Part shown: positions 24,554 through 34,807 of the stretch, one piece after another | Layout: the number at the start of each line of letters is the position of its first letter | Numbering within the stretch: position 1 is the stretch's first letter | NCBI GenBank assembly: GCA_944381405.1 | Contig: CALWLA010000010.1 | Coordinates: 1 to 64,000, forward strand | Reading direction: 5' to 3' | DNA length: 64,000 nucleotides | From: an uncultured Lachnospiraceae bacterium | GTDB lineage: Bacteria; Bacillota; Clostridia; Lachnospirales; Lachnospiraceae | The notes under the pieces: model-generated | Told to the model about the DNA's origin: nothing | The model's database searches: none | Seen by the model: the letters and a program-made list of their open reading frames with translations, nothing else | Position numbers and translations under genes: made by a program

Positions 24554-26617
24554 TTACAGATCCACCCACTGAATGTTGTATTCGTCGGAGGCCCAGTTGA
24601 TATAGACCTTTGAGCTGTAAGGCGCCATGATGCAGTGCAGATGGCCGTTCCGCGCCGCCCGGTGATGCCGTCCCACATTGTAGCGGGTGCCGTCGGTCTG
24701 CACCACCCTGGTGATGGTCATGTCGTCGGTGATGCCCAGCTGCCATACCGGAAGGTCCACCTCCTGGGTGCAGTCCCCCGCATTCACCACCGTAAAGGCA
24801 ATGTATTTGCCGTACATCCTGCCATAGGCGATCAGATAGCGCCCTGCGTAAAGCTGCTTCCAGGAGCCTCTCCGGAACACCTCGTGCTTGTGAAGCGCCA
24901 CCATATAGGTATGGAAATCCTGCAGCTGATGGTTTTCCTGCTTCCAGGGGAAGGGCCTGCGGTCATCCGGATCCGTCCAGCCGCAAAGTCCCGCCTCGTC
25001 GCCGTAATAGATGGCCGGAGCTCCCGGCCAGGTCATCTGAATCACCACCGCTGCGCTGAAGAGGCCGAAGTTCAGGTTTTCCTCCGCAGCCCTGCTGCCT
25101 GCCTGGGCCAGCCTGCCCGGGGTCTTGTTGGTCCTGGTCAGGAACCGGGAATGATCGTGATTGCTCAGCTCGTTCATGGCGCTCAGCACGGAGCCCGTTT
25201 GCATGGCGCACTGGCCGTAGCGCATGGCCCGGAAAAAGTCCTCTCCGTCCCCCTCCCGCTCCGGCTGGTAGGAATCGCTGTGTTTTTCCATGCCTGTCAG
25301 AAACCAGGTCACCGGCTCCATGAAGGCATCATAATTCATGACCGTATCCCACTGGTCCCCCTGGAGCCAGGCATAGGCGTCCCCGTAATGCTCCGCAAAG
25401 ACCACCGCCTCGGGATTGGCCTCCTTGACCGCCTTCCTGTAGGCCCTCCAGAAGCTGTGATTGTATTCCTCCGAATGGCCCAGGTCCGCAGCCACATCCA
25501 GCCGCCAGCCGTCTGCCTTGTAGGGGGCGCTGACCCATTTTTTTCCGATGGACAGGATATACTCCTTCAGGGCCTCGGAGCCCTCGTAATTCAGCTTTGG
25601 CAGGGTATCGTTGCCCCACCATTTTTCGTAGCTGTCGTTGCCCGGCCAGGCCTCCGGCCGCTCATCCTCGAACCGGAAAAACTCCCGGTAGGGGCTTGCG
25701 GCGCTTTCATAGGCCCCCGGCTCATAGCCGCCGGCCCTGTGATAGATACCGGCCCTGTCCATCATCCTGTGGAAGGAGCCGCAATGATTGAACACTCCGT
25801 CCATGATCACCCGGATGCCCTCCTTGTGGCATTTGTCCACAAAGTCCGCAAAAAAACGGTCGGAGGCCGCAAGGTTTTCCGGATCCGCCGTCCGGGTCTC
25901 ATAATCCCCGTCCTTTACGATCACCGTATAATGGGGATCGATATGCTCATAGTCCTGACAGTCGTATTTATGGTTGGAGGGACTGACGAAGATCGGATTG
26001 AGATAAATGGCTTCGATGCCCAGGGACTTCAGATAAGGAAGCTTTTCCAGCACGCCCTTGAGGTCGCCGCCGTAAAACCTGCCCACGTCCAGCGCCTCAA
26101 CCGGCGCGTTCCAGTCCTCCACCTGCTGGGAGCTCCGCTCCAGGTAGGTGTATTCCCCTGTCCGGACGTCGTTTGTAGGATCTCCGTTATAGAACCGGTC
26201 CGTAAAGATCTGGTACATCACGCAGCCCCGCATCCAGTCCGGGATATGGAAGCCCGGGGTGATGGTGAAATAAAACCGTCTGCCCATGTTTTCATCCGGC
26301 CCAAGCCGGGTATAGGTGCAGCATTCCTCCCCCCGCTCCACCTCAAAGAAATAGTGGATGGGTTTCTCTCCCGCCCGCACTTCGATCTCATAAAAATCAA
26401 ACAGCGAATCGGAAGATGCTTTTTTCATCGTCATCTCTGTTTCGCTGTTTTCATCCGTCCTGATAAAAAGCACTCTGTCGGCATTGTCCCGCAATGTCCG
26501 AAAGCGGATTTTTATAACGTCCCCTGGGTCGCATTCCGCCGGACTCCGGTAGTCCTCAGTCCCGTCGGAAAACAGCGCCGCTTTATATATTCCTTTGATC
26601 GTTCCTAAATTTACCAT
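24554..26617 (-). CDS. glycoside hydrolase family 13 (neopullulanase/cyclomaltodextrinase-like)
   Basis: A 687-residue alpha-glucan hydrolase. A beta-rich N-terminal domain (about 1-120) precedes the GH13 barrel: MYQIFTDRFYNGD, GGDLKGVLEKLPYLKSLGIEAIYLNPIF, MDGVFNHCG, the nucleophile in GWRLDVAADL, the acid/base in VFAEHYGD and the third Asp in LSNHDHSRF. The C-terminal beta domain ends the protein. There is no signal peptide, so a cytoplasmic maltodextrin or glycogen-derived substrate is likely, which fits glgCD 11 kb away. The ATG at 26617 is used; a TTG two codons earlier is the alternative, with AGGAAG closer. Confidence 0.9.
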   Translation of the reverse strand: MVNLGTIKGIYKAALFSDGTEDYRSPAECDPGDVIKIRFRTLRDNADRVLFIRTDENSETEMTMKKASSDSLFDFYEIEVRAGEKPIHYFFEVERGEECCTYTRLGPDENMGRRFYFTITPGFHIPDWMRGCVMYQIFTDRFYNGDPTNDVRTGEYTYLERSSQQVEDWNAPVEALDVGRFYGGDLKGVLEKLPYLKSLGIEAIYLNPIFVSPSNHKYDCQDYEHIDPHYTVIVKDGDYETRTADPENLAASDRFFADFVDKCHKEGIRVIMDGVFNHCGSFHRMMDRAGIYHRAGGYEPGAYESAASPYREFFRFEDERPEAWPGNDSYEKWWGNDTLPKLNYEGSEALKEYILSIGKKWVSAPYKADGWRLDVAADLGHSEEYNHSFWRAYRKAVKEANPEAVVFAEHYGDAYAWLQGDQWDTVMNYDAFMEPVTWFLTGMEKHSDSYQPEREGDGEDFFRAMRYGQCAMQTGSVLSAMNELSNHDHSRFLTRTNKTPGRLAQAGSRAAEENLNFGLFSAAVVIQMTWPGAPAIYYGDEAGLCGWTDPDDRRPFPWKQENHQLQDFHTYMVALHKHEVFRRGSWKQLYAGRYLIAYGRMYGKYIAFTVVNAGDCTQEVDLPVWQLGITDDMTITRVVQTDGTRYNVGRHHRAARNGHLHCIMAPYSSKVYINWASDEYNIQWVDL

Positions 26618-26688
26618 ACACAAATTATACTTCCTGTCGATTAAATCCGCAACAAAAACCGGCTGCGGGTCGTTTTTTTCTGCAAAGT

Positions 26689-26718
26689 GAAAAAGCCGAC
26701 GGGGTAGTCGGCTTTTTC
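26689..26718. terminator. terminator after ftsH
   Basis: GAAAAAGCCGAC and GTCGGCTTTTTC are perfect arms around a 6-nt loop. It lies 207 nt beyond the ftsH stop; the interval 26720-26925 is AT-rich, with no supportable gene. Confidence 0.75.
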
Positions 26719-26925
26719 AGGAGAAGGTATTTCGTTTTTTATGGGGTGTAGCAAAACTATATAATGTATTGGGGGTTACGGCTATTATAATAACAAAACC
26801 CGCAAAAGGTGTCATCTTTCAAAAAAAACAAAGTTTTTTTTGAATTGTTTTGTTCTTTGTATAAATAATACAAAGTCAAAATGTCACTTCTGAGAGGGCT
26901 TGAAAACAGCCTCCGCCCCTGGCCC

Positions 26926-28737
26926 TTACCCGAACAGGGCTTCAAATTCCTCGCCGCTGATCTTTTCCTTTTCCAGAAGCAGCTGGCAGCTTTTCTCCAA
27001 TACGTCCTTATGGGCAAGGATCATCTCCTTGGCCGCGGCATAGCATTCATCCACCAGCCGCTTGATCTCCTTGTCGATGGTGGACAGCATCTCGTCGCCG
27101 TAGCTTCTGGAATGAGCGATGTCGTAGCCCAGGAACACGTCGTCCCCGTTTTCATCGTAGTTGATCATGCCCACCTTTTCGCTCATGCCGTACTGCATCA
27201 CCATGGCCCTGGCGATCTTTGTCACCTGGCGGATATCCTGCGAGGCCCCGGTGGTGATATCGTCGCACACCAGCTCCTCCGCGATCCGGCCTCCCATGGC
27301 CGCCATCATCATGTGCTTCAGCTGTTTTTTCGTCACAAAGGAATCCTCCCGGTCCGGAAGCGGCATGGTATAGCCTGCAGCCCCCTCTCCGGTCGGGATG
27401 ATGCTGATGATATGCACCGGGCCTACGTCCTTCAGCAGATGGAACAGGATCGCATGGCCCGTTTCATGGTAGGCGGTGATCCGTTTATCCCGCTCTGAGA
27501 TCACCTTGGAGCGTTTTTCCGTTCCGATTCCCAGCTTGATGAAGGCAAACTCCACATCTCCCTGGGTGATGGCATCCCGTCCTGCCACAGCCGCCGCGAT
27601 AGCTGCCTCGTTCAGCAGGTTTTCCAGATCCGCTCCGGTAAATCCGGAGGTGGTCTGCGCAAGACGGGCAAGGTCCACGTCCTCCGAAAGCCGTTTGTTC
27701 CGGGCATGCAGCTGCAGGATCTCCTCCCGGGCCTTCACGTCCGGCCTGCCCACCGTCACCTTCCGGTCAAAACGGCCCGGCCGCATGATGGCGGGATCCA
27801 GGATATCCACCCGGTTGGTGGCGGCCATGACGATGATCCCCTCGTTGTCCGCAAAGCCGTCCATTTCCACCAGCATCTGGTTCAGAGTCTGCTCCCGCTC
27901 ATCGTGGGAGCCGCCAAGGCCCGTTCCTCTTCTGCGGGCCACCGCGTCGATCTCGTCGATGAACACGATGCAGGGAGCGTTTTTCTTTGCCTCCTCAAAC
28001 AGGTCCCGCACCCGGGCAGCGCCTACGCCCACATACATTTCCACAAAATCCGAGCCGGAAATGCTGTAGAAGGGCACGCCTGCCTCCCCTGCCACAGCCT
28101 TTGCCAGCAGGGTCTTACCGGTTCCGGGGGTCCCCACCAGGATGATGCCCTTGGGGATACGGGCACCCATGGTCCGGAAGCGCATGGGCTCCCGCAGGAA
28201 CTCCACCACCTCCTGCAGCTCCTCCTTTTCTTCCTGGAGGCCTGCCACATTGCTGAAATTGATCTGATTGTCCGTCACCAGCCTTGCCCGGCTCTTGCCG
28301 AAATTCATCATCCGGGCATTCATGCCGCCGCCGGCGCTGTTCCTGAGGTTGTTCAGTAAAAAGGAAAACAGGAAAAAGAACATGCAGACCGTCAGCACCG
28401 TAGGCAAAAGCTCCCAAAGGCTGCCGCCGGAAACGTCGCCCACCGTATAGTCGATGCCCATCTCCTCCAGCTTGCCGGTCAGGTCCTTTACATCCGGCAC
28501 GGAGGCCCGCACGTTTTTCCCGTCCGTAAGCTCCAGCTCGATGTTTCCGGTGGGCGTCTGGGGATTCATTTCCACATAGGCCTCGGCGATCATCGCCGGA
28601 TTGTCCAGAACAGACTGGAGCTCTCCTGCCGTCAGCCGCTGGGAAAACATGCGGAAGGGCATGATCGTCAAAAGGATCAGGGCTGCTGCCAGCAGGAAAA
28701 ACAGTCCCGGGATCCTCATATTCTGTTTGTTAGTCAT
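26926..28737 (-). CDS. ftsH: ATP-dependent zinc metalloprotease FtsH
   Basis: A 603-residue membrane-anchored AAA protease. Two membrane segments (about 10-28 and 105-130) flank an outside domain; then come Walker A GTPGTGKT, Walker [10 protein letters not shown], the second region of homology ([20 protein letters not shown]) and the zinc motif HETGH, with a downstream Asp ligand in [10 protein letters not shown]. It degrades misfolded membrane proteins and short-lived regulators. It overlaps the end of hpt by 8 nt, a translational coupling conserved in Firmicutes. Confidence 0.96.
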   Translation of the reverse strand: MTNKQNMRIPGLFFLLAAALILLTIMPFRMFSQRLTAGELQSVLDNPAMIAEAYVEMNPQTPTGNIELELTDGKNVRASVPDVKDLTGKLEEMGIDYTVGDVSGGSLWELLPTVLTVCMFFFLFSFLLNNLRNSAGGGMNARMMNFGKSRARLVTDNQINFSNVAGLQEEKEELQEVVEFLREPMRFRTMGARIPKGIILVGTPGTGKTLLAKAVAGEAGVPFYSISGSDFVEMYVGVGAARVRDLFEEAKKNAPCIVFIDEIDAVARRRGTGLGGSHDEREQTLNQMLVEMDGFADNEGIIVMAATNRVDILDPAIMRPGRFDRKVTVGRPDVKAREEILQLHARNKRLSEDVDLARLAQTTSGFTGADLENLLNEAAIAAAVAGRDAITQGDVEFAFIKLGIGTEKRSKVISERDKRITAYHETGHAILFHLLKDVGPVHIISIIPTGEGAAGYTMPLPDREDSFVTKKQLKHMMMAAMGGRIAEELVCDDITTGASQDIRQVTKIARAMVMQYGMSEKVGMINYDENGDDVFLGYDIAHSRSYGDEMLSTIDKEIKRLVDECYAAAKEMILAHKDVLEKSCQLLLEKEKISGEEFEALFG

Positions 28738-29263
28738 CGAATTCCACCACTCCTATATAGGGAAGATTTCTGTAGCGCTGGTCATAGTCCAGGCCATAGC
28801 CCACCACGAATTTATCCGGCACGGTAAAGACCGTATAATCCACCTTGACCTCCTTTTTCCGCCTGGAGGGCTTGTCCAGCAGGGTGCAGAGCCTGAGGGA
28901 TGCCGGCTGCCGGTCCTTCAGAAGCTCCAGCAGGTAGGACAGGGTGTTTCCGGTGTCCACGATATCCTCCACCACGATCACGTCCTTTCCCGTAATGGAC
29001 TCGTCCAGGTCCTTTACGATCTTCACGACGCCGGAGGAGACCGTACTGGCTCCGTAGCTGGAAACGGACATGAAGTCCATGGAGACCGGAATATCCTGGG
29101 AGATATATTTGGAAAGCTCCGTCATGAAATACACCGCGCCCTTCAGCACGCCAATCAGGTGCAGCTCCTTGCCCGCATAGGCTTCGTTGATCTTTTCGGC
29201 CACCTGGCGGATGCCTTCCCTGACCTCTTCTTCCCCGATCAAGGGGACAATTTTATATGACAT
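28730..29263 (-). CDS. hpt: hypoxanthine-guanine phosphoribosyltransferase
   Basis: A 177-residue purine salvage enzyme that makes IMP and GMP from the bases and PRPP. The PRPP-binding motif VIVVEDIVDTGNTL is intact and GVLKGAVYFMTEL near the N-terminus is typical. It sits 2 nt after tilS, as in Bacillus. Confidence 0.95.
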   Translation of the reverse strand: MSYKIVPLIGEEEVREGIRQVAEKINEAYAGKELHLIGVLKGAVYFMTELSKYISQDIPVSMDFMSVSSYGASTVSSGVVKIVKDLDESITGKDVIVVEDIVDTGNTLSYLLELLKDRQPASLRLCTLLDKPSRRKKEVKVDYTVFTVPDKFVVGYGLDYDQRYRNLPYIGVVEFDD

Positions 29264-29265
29264 AT

Positions 29266-30297
29266 CTACTCCTGTTGCTTTTTATTTTCGTCCCTTTGCT
29301 CCCTGAGGCAGACCGCCGTATATTCCGGTCTGTTTTCTGCAAAGACCCGGTTGGGCAGGTCCAGATGAAAGCCCTTTCCCGCAGAAAGCGCCCGGTCCAG
29401 CTGGGCGATATGGGGCTCTCCAAAATCCTTCAGGGGCACACCAAGACGTGTCAGCGCTTCAATTATAACATACCTTCTGAAAATTTGCGGTTTTTCTTTC
29501 AGTCTTCTGCGGGGAATCAGGATGCAGTCCCCGGACAGGCTGGTTTCCTCCCTGCAGAAGGCCTCCGCCTCCTGCCGCAGATACCGGTCCGCCTCGCTGC
29601 ACCGCAGCCCCGCCGCAAGGATGTGCTCCTCTGCCCGCTGGTTGATTCCCTCCCGGATGAGGGGCATCAGGCGGTTCCGCAGAAAATTTCTGGTACAGTC
29701 TTCACAGAGATTGGTGGAATCCGTTACATAGGGAAATCCCTTTTGTTCCATCCATGCGAGGATATCCGCCCTGGAAACGCACAGCAACGGCCTGACCAGC
29801 CGGTCCCTGGCAGGGGCCATGCCCCCAAGGCCCCGAAGCCCGCTGCCCCGGAACAGATTCAGCAGGATGGTCTCCGCCTGGTCCCCTGCATGGTGGGCCG
29901 CGGCGATCACCACCGGCCCCTTCCGCTCTGCTGCAAGCCGCTGCCGCAGCTCCTCCAGGGCCTTATACCGCAGCAGCCTGGCTGCCTCCTCCAGAGAAAG
30001 CCCCTCTCTGGCGGCCTTTTCCCGTACCTGCACCGAAACGCAGAAAAAGGGGATGCCCAGTTCCGCTGCCGTGCTGCGGCAGAACGCCTCATCCCGCTGT
30101 GCTTCCGCTCCCCGCAGGTTGTGGTTCACATGGGCGGCATAAAGCTCTATGCCCAGGAGCCTGGTCATGCCCGCCAGCACCCGCAAAAGACAGGAGGAAT
30201 CCGCTCCGCCGGAAAAACCCACCAGCACGCCGTCCCCGGGTTTCAGCAGATCCTGCTGCCGGATAAAGGCCAGTATTTGATTGGTAAATCGGTCCAT
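29266..30297 (-). CDS. tilS: tRNA(Ile) lysidine synthetase
   Basis: A 343-residue enzyme that converts C34 of tRNA-Ile(CAU) to lysidine. The PP-loop GFSGGADSSCLL is at about residue 24-35, followed by the N-type PP-ATPase domain and the TilS linker/substrate domain. The protein is short compared with 430-470 residues usual in Bacillus and E. coli, and the C-terminal TilS_C domain seems absent. The start at 30297 follows AAGGAGG; the longer frame has no site. Confidence 0.92.
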   Translation of the reverse strand: MDRFTNQILAFIRQQDLLKPGDGVLVGFSGGADSSCLLRVLAGMTRLLGIELYAAHVNHNLRGAEAQRDEAFCRSTAAELGIPFFCVSVQVREKAAREGLSLEEAARLLRYKALEELRQRLAAERKGPVVIAAAHHAGDQAETILLNLFRGSGLRGLGGMAPARDRLVRPLLCVSRADILAWMEQKGFPYVTDSTNLCEDCTRNFLRNRLMPLIREGINQRAEEHILAAGLRCSEADRYLRQEAEAFCREETSLSGDCILIPRRRLKEKPQIFRRYVIIEALTRLGVPLKDFGEPHIAQLDRALSAGKGFHLDLPNRVFAENRPEYTAVCLREQRDENKKQQE

Positions 30298-30397
30298 TCC
30301 GCCTCCTTGACATCTGTACGCCGCGAAACTGCCCTGGGACAAAAGAAAAGGGCAGCCTGCGCGCAGTCTGTCCTCCCTTTGTTTGCATCTCCGTCTG

Positions 30398-30700
30398 TCA
30401 GTCGTCCTTTTCCTTCAGCAGGATCTCGTCCGGGTTGACAAGTCCCAGCTTGTCCTTGGCCACCTCTTCGATGTACTGCTTGGTCTTGACGTAGACCTTT
30501 CTTTCGTTCAGCTCCTCGGTGCGCCTGGACTCCTGTTCGATCTGTTTGGTAAGCGTGTCCTCCCGCAGGATGTAGGTTTCTTCCTTTTCCCGCAGGTTCT
30601 GGCTGCGGATGCCCAGGGCAAAGGCCATCACGCCCACCACCAGGGTGATGCCCAGAAGGGGCAAACGGCTGTTCATGTTTTTCGATTTTTTACCTGCCAT
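30398..30700 (-). CDS. septum formation initiator, FtsB/DivIC family
   Basis: A 100-residue protein with a short basic N-terminus, one membrane segment (LLGITLVVGVMAFALGI) and an extracellular coiled coil (SQNLREKEETYILRED...), ending with a KLGLVNPDEIL motif. It works with FtsL and DivIB/FtsQ at the division site. It sits where divIC sits in Bacillus; 13 nt separate it from the upstream S4-domain gene. Confidence 0.85.
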   Translation of the reverse strand: MAGKKSKNMNSRLPLLGITLVVGVMAFALGIRSQNLREKEETYILREDTLTKQIEQESRRTEELNERKVYVKTKQYIEEVAKDKLGLVNPDEILLKEKDD

Positions 30701-30713
30701 AGCGATTTCCCCG

Positions 30714-30953
30714 TTACAGATACCGGAAGAGCTCCTTCGCTTCCTCCTTGCGGACGGTTTCCTCTACGGAAAGCACCTCCGCCGCCACTGATTTTTCTCC
30801 GAATTTGATCTCGATCCTGTCCCCTGGCTTGACATCGTAGGAAGCCTTCTGCGGCTTTCCGTTGACGCTGACCCTGCCTGCATTGCAGGCGTCGCAGGCC
30901 ACCGTCCTCCGTTTGATCAGCCGGGACACCTTTAAATATTTATCCAGACGCAT
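30714..30953 (-). CDS. rqcP: S4-domain RNA-binding protein, RqcP/YabO type
   Basis: A 79-residue single-domain S4 protein (MRLDKYLKVSRLIKRRTVA, GRVSVNGKPQKASYDVKPGD). The Bacillus orthologue acts with RqcH in C-terminal alanine tailing of stalled nascent chains. The length and the position next to divIC match the orthologue. Confidence 0.85.
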   Translation of the reverse strand: MRLDKYLKVSRLIKRRTVACDACNAGRVSVNGKPQKASYDVKPGDRIEIKFGEKSVAAEVLSVEETVRKEEAKELFRYL

Positions 30954-31087
30954 CCTTTTTGACTCCAGAATCCTATCAGTCCTTTACGACTGCTCTCAAA
31001 GGTTTGAAAAAGCAGGTTTCCGGTATGCCGGTCCCCTGCCTGATAATGGTTCCGTCTGTCCTGCATGTTCATGCCGGACCGCAGAAC

Positions 31088-31363
31088 TTAATGATTTACA
31101 GACTCCTTAAGCGCCTTTGCCGGCGTAAACTTAGCAACCTTGCATGCCGGGGAGATCATGCTCTCGCCGGTCTTCGGATTGCGTACGGTTCTTTCCTTTC
31201 TGTCAGTGCACTTGAACGCGCCGAGATCCGGGATCTGAATCTTGCCTCCCTGGCCCAGTTCTTTATGGATAGCTGCGGTCATGGACTTGATCACCTTCTC
31301 AACATCCTTCTTGGCAACGCCACAGTCCTCTGCGATCGCACTCACTAACTCATTTTTGTTCAT
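31088..31363 (-). CDS. hup: HU-family DNA-binding protein
   Basis: A 91-residue nucleoid protein (MNKNELVSAIAEDCGVAKKD, ending with KVAKFTPAKALKESV). The DNA-intercalating beta-arm reads KERTVRNPKTGESM; the usual proline of R-N-P-x-T is present. Strong AGGAGG site. A near-consensus promoter lies about 65 nt upstream. Confidence 0.95.
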   Translation of the reverse strand: MNKNELVSAIAEDCGVAKKDVEKVIKSMTAAIHKELGQGGKIQIPDLGAFKCTDRKERTVRNPKTGESMISPACKVAKFTPAKALKESVNH

Positions 31364-31425
31364 CGTCGTACTCCTCCTATTTCTTTCTGCCCGGCAGACA
31401 GCCTCTGCCGCGCCTGTACCTTATC

Positions 31426-31454
31426 TTTATACCTGTTTTTATACGGTTTGTCAA
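31426..31454 (-). promoter_or_regulatory. promoter of hup and downstream genes
   Basis: TTGACA at 31449-31454 and TATAAA at 31426-31431 on the minus strand, 17-nt spacer. It lies right at the end of mfd. Confidence 0.8.
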
Positions 31455-31458
31455 CATA

Positions 31459-34400
31459 TCAAAGGGATAAAGCGGCAATCACCGCTTCCGCCTTTTCCAC
31501 CGCCGCCCTGCAGTCCGCATGGGGCGTCCTGTCCTCATACACGAACCGTGGGTTCCTGCCCCGCAGGAATTTCAGCCTGCCCCGTTCCTGCAGGATCAGC
31601 TCCGGGATCGCCTCGCTGCGGACATCCGCCTGGGGATACATTTCCATGGTAAAGCCGTTTTTCCGTATGGTCAGCTCCGTCACAAAGGCCTTGTGGGCCT
31701 CTGCCTTGAGCTTTGCGATCTGCAGGAGATTCATGGCCTCCGGAGGGATATCCCCGAACCGGTCCATCAGCTCGTCCTGGATATCCAGGTAATCCTCCTC
31801 CCCTTCGATGCCGGATATCTTCTTATAAATATCCAGCCTCTGGCTCTCGTTCTGGATATAGCTTTCCGGCAGAAAGGCGTCCATATCGCAGTCGATGGAG
31901 GTGGTATAATCCTCGGTTTTCTCCGTTTCTCCCTTCAGGGCCCGCACCGCCATGTTCAGCAGCTTGCAGTAAAGGTCGTAGCCCACCGCCTCCATCTGGC
32001 CATGCTGCTCCGCTCCCAGCACGTTTCCCGCTCCCCGGATCTCCAGATCCCGCATGGCGATCTTGATGCCGGCCCCCAGCTCCGTAAACTCCCGGATGGC
32101 CTTCAGCCGTTTTTCCGCCTCCTCGGAAAGGATCTTGTTCTTCCGGTACATCAGAAAGGCGTAGGCGGTCCGGTTGGAACGGCCCACCCGGCCCCGGATC
32201 TGATAAAGCTGGCTCAGGCCCATGCGCTCCGCCCCGTCGATGATCAGGGTGTTGGCGTTGGGGATATCCAGTCCGGTTTCGATGATGGTGGTGGATACCA
32301 GCATGTCCAGCTCTCCGCTGACGAACCGCATCATGATATCCTCCAGCTCGTGCTCGTGCATCTGCCCGTGGGCGTATTCGATGCGGATATCCGGCAAAAG
32401 CTTCCGCAGCCGCTCCGTTTTGTCCTCGATATCCTTGACCCGGTTATAGACGTAATACACCTGGCCGCCCCGGCCCACCTCCCGGGTCACCGCCTCCCGC
32501 ACCAGCTCCTCGTTGTATTCCATCACATAGGTCTGCACCGGCAGCCGGTCCACCGGCGGCTCCTCCAGGATGGAAAGATCCCGGATTCCCGCCAGGGACA
32601 TGTGCAGGGTCCGGGGAATCGGCGTTGCAGTCAGGGTCAGCACGTCCACGTTTTCCTTCAGGCGTTTGATCTTTTCCTTGTGGGCCACGCCGAAGCGTTG
32701 CTCCTCGTCGATGATCAGAAGCCCCAGGTCTTTAAAGCCCACGTCCTCCGAAAGCACCCTGTGGGTCCCGATGACGATATCCACCGTTCCCTTTTTCAGC
32801 CCCTCCGCAGTCTTCCTGTTTTCCGCCGCCGTCCGGAAGCGGGACATCATTTCGATATTTACCGGAAATTTCTGCATCCGGGCGCAGAAGGTATTGTAGT
32901 GCTGCTGGGCCAGGATCGTGGTAGGCACCAGGTATACCACCTGACGGCCCTCCTGCACCGCCTTAAAGGCGGCCCGGACTGCGATCTCCGTTTTGCCGAA
33001 GCCCACGTCGCCGCAGATCAGCCGGTCCATGATCCTGCCGCTTTCCATATCCGCCTTTACGGCCTCCACGGCCCGCAGCTGGTCATCGGTCTCCTCATGC
33101 TGGAACAGCTCCTCAAACTCCCTCTGCCACACCGTGTCCGGCCCGTAACGGAAGCCCGCCGCCTGGCTGCGTCTGGCATAAAGCTCCACCAGCTCTTTGG
33201 CGATATCTTTGACGGAACGGCTGACCCGCTGCCGGGTCCGCTGCCATTCGGTGCCGTTCAGCTTGTTCAGCTTCGGCTTTTTTCCTTCCGCCCCTGAAAA
33301 CTTCTGCACCAGCTCCAGCTTTGTGGCAGGCAGATACAGGTTTCCGCCATCGGCATACTCGATCTTGATGTAGTCCTTGCCGCTCCCCTCCCGCTCGATG
33401 TGCTGGAGGCCCCGGTAAATGCCGATGCCATGGCTCTCGTGGACCACATAATCCCCCGGAGAAAGCTCGGAAAGCCCGGTGATCCGCCGGCCTTCATATT
33501 TTTTCTTCTTTTTCTTCCTGCGGCCAGCGCCTCCGAACATATCGCTTTCCGTGATCAGCACATATCTGATCTCCGGATAGCAGAAGCCCCGCCGCAGGTT
33601 TCCGCAGACCACCTCGATCTGCCCGGGCTGCAGAGCGTCCTCCTCCCCTTCGTCCGGGCAGAAGGCCCGAAGGCCGTAGCTGCGCAGGTTTTCCGCCAGC
33701 CTGGAAAGCCGCGTATGGGAAGGGGTCAGGATGCTGACCCGGTACTTTTCCTCCTGCCAGCGCCGCAGATCCGAGATCAGAAGCTCAAAACTCTCCCGGT
33801 AGCTGCCCACCGCGCTGACCTGTATGGAAAAACGTTTTTTCACCTGGAACTCCGAAAGGGGCTCGTCCAGTCCCGTCAGCATCAGCACCCGTTTTCCTGC
33901 CAGCTGCGCCAGCACCTCCGCCCTGGAAAACAGCAGGTCCGCCTCCTCCGAGGTGGAAAGGCCCTTTTCCAGCCGCAGGCTCATGCTCTCCCGGAATTCC
34001 AGCTCTATGGTCTCCGCCCGTTGGAACAGCCGGTTGGGCTCCTCCAGGAAGATCAGGGAGTTTTCCTGAAAATAGGACAGCAGAGAGGCGGTCTGGCCTC
34101 CGGTCTCCTCAGTTGCAGGGAACAGCTCCGTCTCCGAAAGCCGCTCCATGGAACGCTGGCTCTCCAGGTCAAAGCTGCGGAGGGTATCCACCTCGTCGTC
34201 GAAAAACTCCACCCGCACCGGGTTTTCTGCCGTCACCGGATAAACGTCCAGGATGCCGCCCCGAATGGCGAACTGACCGCAAAGCTCCACCTGGGGCACC
34301 CGTTCGTAACCAAGCCCTGTCAGGAGCTCTCCCAGCCTTCCGGTATCGAAGATCATGCCCTCGGCAAGCCGCAAAGATTCCTTCCGCAGCTTTTCCTCCG

Positions 34401-34773
34401 AGGAGATCCGGTCCATGAGCCCGTCTATGGTGGTCACCAGGATCCCTTCCGGGTCCTCCATGACGTGCTTCAGCGCGGAGATCCGCTCCCGGGTGATGTA
34501 GCTGCCGTGGACATCCGAATGGTAAAACAGCAGATCCTTTGCCGGATACAGGTATACCTTGTCCGTAAAGCTCCGGTAATCGCCGTAGCAAACCGCCGCC
34601 TCCTTCTCATCCGTGCAGACGTGAAGTTTCCAGCCGTACCGGCTTCCCAGCCCATGGCAGAGGCTCACCTTCTGGGAATCCGCGCAGCCGTTGACAGCAA
34701 AAGGACCGGGTTCCTCCAAAAGGCACCGGTCCAGCTCCTGATATTCTTTCAGATCCTTCAGCGCATTGTACAT
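31459..34773 (-). CDS. mfd: transcription-repair coupling factor
   Basis: A 1104-residue protein that removes stalled RNA polymerase and recruits UvrA. Visible are the N-terminal UvrB-like modules, the polymerase-interaction domain (SPGDYVVHESHGIGIYRGLQ), the RecG-like translocase with Walker A GDVGFGKTE, DEEQRFG and QIRGRVGRSNRTAYA, and the C-terminal TRCF domain (LPESYIQNESQRLDIYKKI). Full length. The ATG at 34773 has AAGGAG upstream; the frame extends 18 codons into the pth end without a good site. Confidence 0.96.
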   Translation of the reverse strand: MYNALKDLKEYQELDRCLLEEPGPFAVNGCADSQKVSLCHGLGSRYGWKLHVCTDEKEAAVCYGDYRSFTDKVYLYPAKDLLFYHSDVHGSYITRERISALKHVMEDPEGILVTTIDGLMDRISSEEKLRKESLRLAEGMIFDTGRLGELLTGLGYERVPQVELCGQFAIRGGILDVYPVTAENPVRVEFFDDEVDTLRSFDLESQRSMERLSETELFPATEETGGQTASLLSYFQENSLIFLEEPNRLFQRAETIELEFRESMSLRLEKGLSTSEEADLLFSRAEVLAQLAGKRVLMLTGLDEPLSEFQVKKRFSIQVSAVGSYRESFELLISDLRRWQEEKYRVSILTPSHTRLSRLAENLRSYGLRAFCPDEGEEDALQPGQIEVVCGNLRRGFCYPEIRYVLITESDMFGGAGRRKKKKKKYEGRRITGLSELSPGDYVVHESHGIGIYRGLQHIEREGSGKDYIKIEYADGGNLYLPATKLELVQKFSGAEGKKPKLNKLNGTEWQRTRQRVSRSVKDIAKELVELYARRSQAAGFRYGPDTVWQREFEELFQHEETDDQLRAVEAVKADMESGRIMDRLICGDVGFGKTEIAVRAAFKAVQEGRQVVYLVPTTILAQQHYNTFCARMQKFPVNIEMMSRFRTAAENRKTAEGLKKGTVDIVIGTHRVLSEDVGFKDLGLLIIDEEQRFGVAHKEKIKRLKENVDVLTLTATPIPRTLHMSLAGIRDLSILEEPPVDRLPVQTYVMEYNEELVREAVTREVGRGGQVYYVYNRVKDIEDKTERLRKLLPDIRIEYAHGQMHEHELEDIMMRFVSGELDMLVSTTIIETGLDIPNANTLIIDGAERMGLSQLYQIRGRVGRSNRTAYAFLMYRKNKILSEEAEKRLKAIREFTELGAGIKIAMRDLEIRGAGNVLGAEQHGQMEAVGYDLYCKLLNMAVRALKGETEKTEDYTTSIDCDMDAFLPESYIQNESQRLDIYKKISGIEGEEDYLDIQDELMDRFGDIPPEAMNLLQIAKLKAEAHKAFVTELTIRKNGFTMEMYPQADVRSEAIPELILQERGRLKFLRGRNPRFVYEDRTPHADCRAAVEKAEAVIAALSL

Positions 34774-34807
34774 TCCTTGCTCCTTCTGTCCGATACGCGC
34801 CTTGGGC

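Noticed and set aside
26757..27017. A minus-strand frame running past the ftsH end
   Set aside because: It overlaps the ftsH 3' end in another frame and then crosses AT-rich, poly-T and poly-A sequence; no ribosome site.
31519..33297. A 592-codon plus-strand frame
   Set aside because: Antisense to mfd, which has full-length conserved motifs; composition is that of a complement of coding DNA.
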